Shown here in pieces: positions 48,115 through 60,100 of a stretch of DNA of 64,000 nt. The notes beneath the pieces are model-generated. The model was not told the DNA's origin. It did not search any database and saw only the letters and a list, made by a program, of their open reading frames with translations. The translations under genes and the position numbers were made by a program. Source of the stretch: Elmis aenea (taxonomy: Eukaryota > Arthropoda > Insecta > Coleoptera > Elmidae). The first letter of the stretch is position 1; every line of letters begins with the position of its first letter. The DNA lies in assembly GCA_947652605.1 (NCBI GenBank), contig OX393577.1, positions 3,534,868-3,598,867 on the forward strand, read 5' to 3'.

Positions 48115-51100
48115 GTAAATACTTAAATTCACTTACACTGAAATTTTATAAGCCTAAACTTTTTTAAATAATTGCAAAGAAACAAACCTTATCCTGTTAT
48201 ATTTTGAGTGTTGGTTTAGGTTTAAATAGTTGCTTAATCATAACCATTTTTTGTTGATATTTGATCTTTTTAAACAGTTCATTTTAAAAGTAATTTAAAT
48301 AAGTTCAATATAAAATCACCTATTGCAATGTAATCTGGTTTAAATTGTAAATAAACTGGTGTGGCCACCTAATGACTTTCACCATAACTATGTTGTGAGT
48401 ATCTTCTTATGTGTTTGTGTATTTGTGTGATACAAAGTTTAAATTGCCATGTCAGGCGTTTTAATTAACCTCAAATTGCAAATGACGTCTGTCAACAGGA
48501 CGTTTCATGCACGTGTTTATGAAATGAACAACCATAGCGTCCATTAACATTTTTTTTTTTGCAATCATTACTTTTTTCACATAGATTTAAGAGATTTTAG
48601 ATTTCACTAACCAGGGAAGGTCACGATATGTGTCGCTAGAATCTGATCAAGGCTCGGTTTATTGCATCAAGTACATCAAAACTAAGTGTTTTGCAGAGTT
48701 ATACTTGAAACTAGCCATTTCCTTCGGAAAAATAGGGGAAAAACGGGAAAGTTGGATAGTAAAGGTAATTTTTGCGATAGCGTTGGCCATGAAAACGTCA
48801 GAGATAAAATCGGATTTCTTCTATACAGGGTGGTGCTTTTTTCGATGCTCACCATTGCTATCTTGGAAACGGTAAGAGATACAAGGTCGGTTAAATTAGA
48901 GAAAAGTTGCACATTTTTATGGCGATTAAGAATCTGAAAAGAAATCCTGGATATTTTGATTCGTTTTTGAATTATTACAAAAAAAACTGAAAAATGTGAT
49001 TTTAGAAAAATATTATTATCTTCCCTACCATTGACGCTATTTTATTTAAACTTGGTAACTTTATGTTTTTAACCGTCCTGGGTTTGATGACGTCAACAGA
49101 AATATTCTAAGCCTTCTAGATTTCAAGTTGCGATAGTCAACTTTTTTATTTCTTATGGCCGCCATATTGGATTTTCACACCATCAGACAGACAAAAAAAT
49201 TAGCTTTTCAGATTGGTAACCAACATACCTTTTTTCTTTCAAAAAACTTGTTGAAATTTGAAAATTTGTGTAAATAATTCATAAAATCGAGAATGCTCTG
49301 AAAAACAATTGAAATTATAATATAAATCAAAGTGACACAACATTTTATAGGTCTAATGATAACGAAATTAAGATTGTTGGAAACATATTTAGAAGATATG
49401 TTAGACGAATTGCCATTATTAACAATTCAAAATCATCAGTAGTTTCAGCATGAAGGAGCTGGTTCTCACAACGCCCGCATTGTAAAAGGATATTAATTTA
49501 GATGTACGGTTTCAAAATGCATGACTTGGTACGTTTGGTCCTGTTCATTGGCCTACGCGATCGCCATGTTTAATGCCTATGGATTACTTTTACATTGATG
49601 TTGTTTATGCAACCCCAACGGAAAATATTGAACTTCTTCGCCATAAAATCAAAAATGCTTTCGACTCTATTTCGAGACAAACTATCCTAAAGGCAGTGGA
49701 CTAAATGAATCTGAGGACTAACCAATACATCATACATAACGGCGCGCACTTTAAACAATTTAAATAATTATTTATCTGGTGTTTTAAATTTATTGTCCTT
49801 TCGTTATTTTATCAGACTTATAAAATGTTGTGTCACTTTGATTTATATTATAATTTCAATTGTTTTTCAGAGCATTCTCGATTTTATGAATTATTTACAC
49901 AAATTTTCAAACTTCAACAAGTTTTTTGAAAGAAAAAAGGTATGTTGGTTACCAATCTGAAAAGCTAATTTTTTTGTCTGTCTGATGGTGTGAAAATCCA
50001 ATATGGCGGCCATAAGAAATAAAAAAGTTGACTATCGCAACTTGAAATCTAGAAGGCTTAGAAAATTTCTGTTGACGTCATCAAACCCAGGACGGTCAAA
50101 AACATAAAGTTACCAAGTTTAAATGAAATAGCGTCAATGGTAGGGAAGATAATAATATTTTTCTAAAATCACATTTTTCAGTTTTTTTGTGATAATTCAA
50201 AAACGAATCAAAATATCCAGGATTTCTTTTCAGATTCTTAATCGCCATAAAAATGTGCAACTTTTCTCTAATTTAACCGACCTTGTATCTCTTACCGTTT
50301 CCAAGATAGCAATGGTGAGCATCGAAAAAAGCACCACCCTGTATACCAATTCGCGCATCCTTTGCAAGTAAAATGGTGCAAAAATCTTAAACGGTTCCGG
50401 AGATAAAGGTCAAAACGAAACCCCTGCAAAAGCGTTATGATTTAAGAAGTTGGATTACTAAATCTATGCCATTTGCTTAGACGTTTAACGTAAGGAAAAC
50501 TATTATTATGATTTTTTTTTACATTTTGGTGGAGGTGCTAGGATCTAGTTCCCAAGGGCCTGGTTTTTTGCGTTTTTCTCCAGAACCGTTTAAGATTTTT
50601 TCAAAAACTTTGCACCATTTTACTTGCAAAAGATGCGCGCATTGGTAAAAAGAAGAATTCCAACTGTATCTCTGACGGTTTCATGGCCAACGCGATGGCA
50701 AAAATTACCTTTATTATTCAACTTTTCAGTTTTTCTTCTTTTTTTAAGAAGGAAGTGGCCAATGGCACGTATAACTGCAAAACATTTAGTTTTGATGTTC
50801 TTAATACAATAAACACAGCCTTGATCCCATTCTAGCGACAACATATCGTAACCCTACCTTGTAAATAAAATAAACCCTTTAACAAACTAATTTTTTTTTT
50901 AATTGTTATAACCGTCATTAAAAAATTTTATATTTTACCAAAGAAAATTATTAGAACTGACTACACTTCTACATCAACAGAATATTTTTATCTATTACCA
51001 TTAAAACTTAAACACATTGTATATTAGTTATTATTTGAAAAATCAAATAAATGCACGCACTTTGCAATATACTTTTTAAAAGCTCTACACACACGCACGC

Positions 51101-54100
51101 ACGCACGCACACACACACGGACGTCATCGCGAAAATAGTCAAAACGTCTATATCCGTCGAAATCTGGGATTCGCACATTTTCGCGATCACAATACTTTCT
51201 TCACAGTACGTAATACGTATGGCGAAAGTAAAAAGGCAAACCATTGTATTCCCAATGTCTAAGTACTTTTGGTAGATTATAATATTAAGCTAAAATAATT
51301 TAAAGTAAAAAATTATTCAATAGAGATGAGAATTATGATTTAAAAACAAAGTGGAAGCCATTGGACAGCCATTACATGTCACATTTCATTTCATATCGGA
51401 ATATTTATTTATTGACCTCCGAGGGATTACAAATTAACTTGGAGTAAAAACGTTATATGATGTCAATTGTGTATTTAAAATAAAAAATCTTTTATTTGCT
51501 TCAAATTTACTGCAAAATTTATTTTTATGGATATTTAGTGGTAGACTTAATTATATTTCCCTACATATTAAATTCAGTTTTACTTCTCAGTTGAATTTTT
51601 TTGTTCAGACAAAATTACGAAACGCTAATGAATTAATTAACGACAATGTAAATTTTAACCCAAAACTATTATGAGCAGATTATACTGCCTAAATGTCGCA
51701 AATTAAGGTTTATGACAGAACGTGAAATAGAGATTCCATGGTGCCAAACCATTAACTCGATTTCCTGGTAATTTGGGATTTTCTGCTGGTAATACTGAAA
51801 ATAAAACCTTTTTTTAATGTGCTTTATTAAGTTACATGTTGATAGCCTTTGCAAGTATATTTTGGGAGTATGCACAGCATTACAAAATTAAAGGTTTTAA
51901 TGTAGGTACTTATTAGTAGTCAAACAGATATAATAGAATACGTTATGTACAGTTTAACAAACTTAGATAAAACAATAAACAATCACTAAGCATTATTTTT
52001 GTTTGGGGAATTTATAAGTGCATATTATTAAATGGTAATTTACATTATAGCAGCGGTTCTGAACCAGTTTCCATCAATGTGCCCCTTGGCCACAGTGTGA
52101 AGCGTCATGTACCCCTTGTTAGTTGGTCTATTTCAAAAGAACTTCATTTATGCATAGAACACAGTATGTAAAAATATTTAGTGCGAAAATGGTTGGTTCT
52201 TGCTTTCCACCAATAAATTTTTCCGGTCATTCTATTTGACAGGTACCCCCTATAGAAGTTTCACGTATCCCTTGGGGGTCCATGAACGCCTGGTTTGGAA
52301 CCCCTGTATTAGAGTTTCAGTTTCTTTGTTTGCACAAAGTTATTTTTTGGGCACTGCCTTTAGATTCGCAAGAGGGTCAGGTTAGAGCAGTGGTGCCCAA
52401 CCTTTAACTGGGCTCGAGCCAATTTAAAATTTAAAAATTTTAGGCGAGCCACATAATATATTTTGATTTTAATATTTTAATTTTAAACGTTTTAATGCAC
52501 AAACAATAAAAATTTGTAATATGTTAAAGAAAATGAAGCACATCAAAAGTTGTCGCGAGCCACATCAAAAGGTGTCGCGAGCAACACGTTGCTCGCGAGC
52601 TACGGGTTGGGCACCACTGGGTTAGAGGTTCGTAAAAGTTTGTTTTTTTAACATTGAGTGATTGGAATTTTCAGGTAATATTTAACGAATGTTGTACTGC
52701 TATAATGTTCTATTTTAATATTCATCGGCCCTTTTTTAATGTTCAGTTAATTCCCACCATTTTTGTTTTATGTGTACCAACATGTTTTGGATTTCATTAT
52801 TGCATTGCCATTTGAAAGTACTTAGTAAAAGCTTATCATTTTGATTCTGCAATACTACTAGACGAAAGATTTTCAAATCAGGTAGACCGTTTATAAGAAT
52901 TGAAAGGCATAAATAAATCTTAATAAATTATGTTTTTGACCAGATAATTTAACAAAAAAGCTTTAGGTATTAACAATTTCACTCTGATAATTAAATGTTT
53001 TGAATTATGAAAGTATGTACTTATCTTTGGTTATGGTTTCAATAAACAATATTAGATTTTATGACATTTTTGATGCAAATTTCCAGTAAACTACTAATAA
53101 ACTTGTTAGAATGAAATAGTCAACAAGAAAAAACGACAAGCAATTTGCAATAATTCAAGTGAAGTTATCCATGATCATTTAAAAAAAATTCATAAGTAAA
53201 TCGATTCTCAGTAAATGCCATTTATTATTGGTTTTACATTATTTTTGCTTTTTTGGTTTGCTATTGCATTACTACATAAAATATTAATCACAAATAATTC
53301 TGTACATTATCATTAATTTATTTAAGTAATTTTCAATCCTACAAAGTTAACGAGCAATGGAATGTTTTAACTTTCTTTTAAGATTTAAATTCTTAATATT
53401 GTTTAACTATCACTTGATTATCTTGCTGATTATCAAACCACTGTCACTTATAAGTTCAAGTATTGAACTACTAAACACCCAACTTTAGAGTGAAATAATT
53501 AAATTCAACACGATATCCTCCAAATGATTTTGTACTCTGTGCAGGTGTAATATTACAAACAAAAGTTTACAAGAAACTCTGATGACTAAGTTGAATGAAA
53601 TAGGAGAATTAAACGGGAAACTTGGTAATTTGAAAGAAGCTTTGCGCAGATCAGAAGAGCAACGGTTGAATGAGCAGCAACTTTTTCAAGAGAAGGTGAA
53701 ACAATTAACAGACAACTTAAACGAAATGAAACAAAAACAGCAAGCCTCCAGGGACCACCACAAAAAAGAGATTGAAGAGAAATCAGTAACGTTAAAAAAA
53801 TATTATACTGATACGCTGAAAGAAAAAGAACTTTCGCACAATAGAAACATGGCGGCTGTTGAGGAACGTGTACAAAAGGAAATATGTTCTGTAAGTGAAT
53901 GGCTTTATTAAGCCTTATTGCTTGGATCAAATTTCTTAGACCCTCCACATTGCAAGGATATTTTCAAGCCCCGCGACACTATAATGAAAAAAGTTAAACA
54001 ATTCTAATAACGCATTTAATTTACACTTTTTTTCTAAATACATCGTAGAATTATACGCAACTTCAAAGTATTAACGGATTTACAGCGTACACTGTACAGT

Positions 54101-57100
54101 ATTAAACAAATAACGGTAACTTTTAGTAATAAAGTTCGTTTGTACAGCCTTCGTTAACTTAATCAATGCGCATTTAGTAAATCCTTTTGGTAAAAAATTA
54201 GTTAAATGAATACCTAGGTCTCCTAAACGATCCTCAAAAAAAGTTAAAATGCGTTTTAACTATCACACTTGTTATACGTCGTTTTAAAAAAAAACTCACT
54301 TTGCTAAAGCGGGGTAGAGATTAGCATGATATTCATGTTGTCACTACCGTTCATAAATTTCACTCAACTTTGGTCACATTGCAAGTGGACAAAATTATTT
54401 TAATTGTTCAACGACTACTTCGTTTTCAAAAAGTCATTTCCGGCCAATACTTTGCAAGCTAGAAACTTTGCTCCTAAATTAAGGTATACGATTTCTACAA
54501 AACTAATTTTAAGGTTAAAGGTAATTTTGTCCGGTATAAAAGACATTACGCTAAAATTCTTCTAACAGGGTGATTCTTAAGTGTATTATTATTTTTTTAT
54601 TAATCACATCCTTATACAGGCTGTCACACAAAAAACGCCGCAAGCTGTAACTCCGTTATTTGTGGTCCGATTTTGGTGAACAAAAAATTAAATGAAATTT
54701 CTCTTCAAATACTATAAACTGAATTGGATTTCAATTTTTTTCAAGGTCAACTTAAATGTCAAACGATAGTCAATTTATTTTTTCAAATGGCACCATCTAT
54801 TTTTTTTACTAAATCTGGTAGACATTATTTTTCTGAATTCAATGATGTAATCATAAGTTAATTTTAGTGCAAAACTAATAAGAAATAAAAAACAAAATTT
54901 TAACTAAAATAGGTTATGTTTCACAAAATTTTCAAGCGTGCGGTGGGAAACAAAAAAAATCTTTATCGACAAGTGTCATTTAAACTTCAGTGTGGTATTT
55001 CTAGCGCCTGTATTTTGCTCTTCATTTGGCTGCTTAACACCCAGCTTTCGCATCCGTTTCTCAGAGTTGGTTTGTATATTGTGTTGTGCACTATAATTTT
55101 CGTTTTCTTCGATATTTCTTCTTTCCGTATGAATGCGTTATTGTGTGTAGAAGAGTTTAGTTGTATTCACTATTCTGTTGTTGATTTCAGCCTCTTCCTT
55201 TTTATCCTTATGTATATTTACTCCCAAATACTCGAATGTTTCTGTTTGCTCTATCTGCTTCCATCTAGTTTCATTGTTATGTTTGATTCTCTCTTTCCAA
55301 TTGTCATTTATTTGGTTTTAGCGACATTTATTTTCATGTTTCTCTTTTCTAATGCTATCTTACAGGTGTCTAAATCTTTTCTACTTCTTTTTCATTCTTT
55401 GCGTAGATCATCAAATCGTCAGCAAAAGAACATTCCACCATTTCCACCATTTGCATGTTTCTATACCCTACTTGTAATTTCTTTGTTTTACCCTTCGTTT
55501 CTTTTATTACGTCATCGAGATCAAAACTGAGCAGAGTTGGGCTCAGCACTCCCTCTTGTCTCAGTCCCTTGGTTACAAACTCCTCTGGCTGTAGGTTTCC
55601 TGTTCTGACATAATTTCTTGTGTTTCTGTATTTACTGGAAATAGCTTTTTCTAGCTTTTAACTAATTCCTCTTTGTCTAAGACTATTCCATGCCTCTGTC
55701 AAAAGTTTTCTCGACGTCGACAAAAACTCCAAATGGTGTTTTGTATTCTTTTTTTATCAGTTGCTTCATAGTAAACATGTGATCATGGTCTCCTCTACCC
55801 TTTCTGAAACCGCGCAGGGCTTCTTCCAACTGCGCCTCTTTTTTCCAGAATTCTCTCATATATCTTAACCGTCGTACTCGTCAGAGTTATACCCCTATGG
55901 TTATTACAATCTTTGTTGTCTCCTTTTCTATGCAGCGGTAAGATTACTCCTACTTCCCAGTCTTTGGAAATTCTTAAATGTTGCGAAAAAATTCGGGAGG
56001 TAAGTCCTTATCGTAAATCAAGGGGGGTTTTAGACGCCTTCAAAATGTAAGCGTCTTAAATGCGATCGCATTTGCGGAATAACCTAGAGAAAATTGTTAA
56101 TCTGTTAGCCCCTGTTTAAAAATAATGTAATCATTTTATATGCAATTGTTTTTACCGTGATAAAAAAAATTGGAAAACTATATATCATTAATTTTTGTTA
56201 TTCTTATGCCGAACTTCCAATGCCATTCTGATAAATAGAACGTTGTAAAGAAAATACAGATTCAAACGTCCAACGAAATTTATGGCTTAACCGTTATACA
56301 TTTAAGTTACAGAAAAATAAAATATGGGAAGATAAATTAAATCCATAAACGTCGCCTTTAAATAAATCTTGAATAAAAAGAACTTTTTTTTACCTAAAAA
56401 TACTGGAAGTATTTCTATTACTTTACAGCTTCACTTATATAGAACAAGTTACATTTAATCGAAAAATTCCACTTCCAGCTTTTGCTCAAAAAGTTAAATT
56501 GTGTTTAACTGACGCTTTTCTGGGAAGTTGGATTGGTCAAGGAGACTCCATACAACGGGCCGCAACAGAAATTAATTACTCTTGACTTTTATTTCCAGGA
56601 CTTTGTAAAAATAACTTGAAAAGTTAAAAATACATTCGGAGGAAATGATATTTCGTGTTCGCAATTTTATTTTGTTTCGCTTCAGGTATTTTATAAGAGT
56701 TTAAAACAAAGTTGCTTGAGACACTACAGGGTAATTTTTAAGCTCAAGGTATTTTATTCAATTCTCGGTTTGTACTCGCAAATTACTTATAAATGAAAAC
56801 ATTGTATGGTCACTGCAGTAATATAAATTTATTTTATCGTCCGATAAAACTGATAAAGCGATAAAGATACCTTAATATTGACAAATACTGCCCGAATAAC
56901 TACACTATAAATCGCAATAATAAACCTCAATGTCTGACCACATCTATTACTGCCCCCCGAGTAAGGGTCATTCTTCTTTGTAGACCGATATAACATAGCG
57001 CGTATAAAAATTTAATAGGGTATGATTTTTTTTCATCGCAAAAATTGCCAATAAATATTTTCTCTTAACGAATTTACAGCAAAATAAAGTGTAATTTATA

Positions 57101-60100
57101 TTTAATGTTTGTTCATCAACGTTTTTGCGTGATGAAAATAACTAATTTACAACCGAATGTTATCACCGTACTAAACAATTCCATTTATAATTGCTACCAA
57201 ATCAAATTATACCTCCAATTCACACATCTGGACCAAATGACGTATGAAACATACATTTTTACTTTCATTCCACGCGTTAATAGAATTTTTATGGGTTCTG
57301 GGTTCTTTTGAATACGTTTTGGCTATTTTTCGCAATAACGGAGTCACTTTAGCAATAAATTATACTTAAGGTATTACGTTCAAATTTAAAAGAATACCAT
57401 TGGGAACCACCATCTACAAGTTGATGTGCATATTTTTCTTTGTAGGAGTGTTTTTTCTAAATGCACGAACGAATTTAGAATTTAATTGTCTATCCGAATC
57501 AATAAAATAAGTATAGGGGAAGGTGGTATATACTGGGACACTTTTTTTAAATTTTGCGTAACTTTTGAACGGCTTAATTTGCATCCCTCAAATTGATATG
57601 AGATATTCATATTGCTTTAGTTTATCATTGCATATACAATAAAATATTTTTTAAAATAAAGGTACACAAATAGAAGGACTGTCCCATTATACACCACTTG
57701 TCCCCACATAAACCACCCCGTGGTACATTGTGGGACAGCAAAAAATATATTTGAAATAAAGCATAAGTAATTAAAAAAAGACTTAATTTTAATATTTTAT
57801 TTTAAAAACTTTCACTTTTCATGGGCATTGAGACATTGCACTTTGAAAAATCAAACTAAAATTGAAAATGTTTATTTGTTTTTTCAGTGCCCCCAAACGT
57901 AGTCGGTGCGCTTAACCTACACAGAATATTTTCTTTTTCAACACAGTCTTTATATCTGTTTTCAGGGAAAGAAAATCTAAAGTCGGAAGTCTTTTTTAGA
58001 AAATTCACCTGATTGGCATCATTGTCCCACAATGCACCATGTGATCAGTTTTTAAAAGCAACGATTTACTGAAAAACGTATGATTATTTTCAGTTTTAAC
58101 ATTGTACATACCTTTAATATACTGTAAGGTACACCTACTCCAAATTTTCTAATTGTTGTTAAATAAATAAAAAAGTTTTAGCGCAAAAACTGAATAACCA
58201 CAAAAAAACAATGCGCAGTTAACATGCCTCACATGTGCAAGTCACTATAACATTGTTTACGACACATACTGTAGACAGGATATAATGGGACTGCCTAATC
58301 GCTATTTTAATGTAAACAAACTTCAAGTACGGGGTAACAGATGGCCAAAATCTCCGTTGTCCCACTATATACCATGTCCCTGTATATACCACCTTCCCCT
58401 ACATACTATGTAATTTAAAAGAAGCACCTGAATATCGCCATTCTAACATATATACTTCGTCGTAACGTCACTTGATAAAAAATGTCCTGAGATTTTCATA
58501 AATATGAGATTTATAAGGGTTTCCTTTAAAAATAATAAATTTATAGGGTGCAACAGTCCAACTAAATCACCCGGTAAAGTAATCAATTTCTTTTTTAAAT
58601 GTTGAGTAACTAGTCATGTTCTTATGATCTAGAACAGCAGTTCTGAACAAGTTATTATCAATGTACCCCTTAGCTTCACTGTTAAGCGTCATGTACCCCT
58701 TGTCAATTAGTCTATTTCAAATGAACTTTTTTTATGCATAGAACATACAATGTAAAAAATATTTAGTGCAAAAATTGTTGATTCTTGCTTTCCTCCAATA
58801 CATTTTTCCGGGCATTGTATTTGACACACAACCTCTGTAGAAGCTTCACGTCTCTCTTGGGAGTCCATAGACCCCTGGTGTAGAACACCTGTCCTACGGT
58901 ATTAATGTTATCATCCATAAATGCGGTATATATTGCAAAAAAGGTACCGACGCTTGGGCGTCGCCTTTAGAATTTTCACGTGCCCCTTGGGGGTCCATTG
59001 GCTTAGGCCCTGACCTAGAGGAGGGGTATTTGAAACTTGATGATTTTCTTCAAACATATGATTCCAATAACACATGAAAACAGAGTCGTTTAACGAATTA
59101 AAGTAGGTTGCCATAAACTGCTTCCATAAAGCGACTGGTTATAATAACCAGTGACCACAATAAGCGGCGCTTACAGTGTTATCATTAGTTTTTAAGTACT
59201 TAAGCTTTATAAATACAAAATTTTTCAAGTAAAATACATTTTATCTTTTCGATTTATTTCAATTACTTATTAAAACAGACTGCGTATATCTAAGAAATCA
59301 AATATAAAAGGAGAATCTATTATCAAACATAATACAATGTTACAAAAGTCTTATAACCATTGTACTTGAAATAAAATTCAAAAAAGGAACAAATGAAATT
59401 GGTCACCGTCGGTACGGATGCTCTTCTGAAAAATTTTCGTAGTAGCTAATGCAGTTAAAGTTCATTTTACCTATCTGTAGTTTTGTTAAATGTATGAAAT
59501 GTCTTTAGTTAATCTTCTCTTGCGTTCGTAATTTTTTTACGTTCTATACATAGCACTACAACTCTACAATGCTTGCGTAAATTCTATTGATTTTCTAGTT
59601 CGTATAATCCTCACTTTCGTATGAAAAGGCTTAACTACAGAACGAAAATCTTAATTGGGTAGGCCATTGCAAATTAAGTTCGGAGCTGCTTCAATGATAT
59701 TTAAGCAATTTACAATTTACGGCTTGCATCAAAACGCAAATTTAATTTTCATGCTGCAAATGTGATCAGAACTCGAACAATGACAGATTATTTAAATAAG
59801 CGTCAGTTAGTGTACCAGAGTGTATGCTATTTAATGCCAATAGTTGAAAACTTGATTGGCAAAAACCTTTAATTTCCTCGCTGCGATTAAGAAACGGAGG
59901 AAATTAAGTTCGCTTAACCAGTGAATTCGTACCAATCCATACTGCGGTCAAGTTCATATTGAAATTATGTGTCCGATGCAGTCAACTATCTTTTGCCTGG
60001 CACACTAAATATTAATCGTTGGCAGTATTTTTATCTATCTCGCATCATTTAACTTCAAACGCTGCAATTCGATATCGATAACAACAACAAAAAACAATTC

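Larger units (their letters stand above)
48611..50861. mobile_element. Harbinger-like element, copy D, in intron 1, interrupted
   Basis: Bounded by TAA duplications at 48608-48610 and 50862-50864. Ends: CCAGGGAAGGTCACGATATG at the left and, reversed, CAAGGTAGGGTTACGATATG at the right. Without its 1516-bp passenger and that passenger's TA duplication it would be about 733 bp. The interior between the arms (about 50440-50570) is non-coding. Confidence 0.85.

Noticed and set aside
48682..48937. ORFs of about 80 codons on both strands
   Set aside because: They lie in the inverted repeats of the nested elements and recur with them.
53586..53948. 120-codon minus-strand ORF
   Set aside because: Antisense of exon 2 of the coiled-coil gene; the exon has matching splice phases, the ORF does not.
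54916..55530. 204-codon plus-strand ORF, very hydrophobic, resembling a membrane protein
   Set aside because: It is the antisense of a LINE reverse transcriptase read on the minus strand, which has FVDV and FADD motifs in order.
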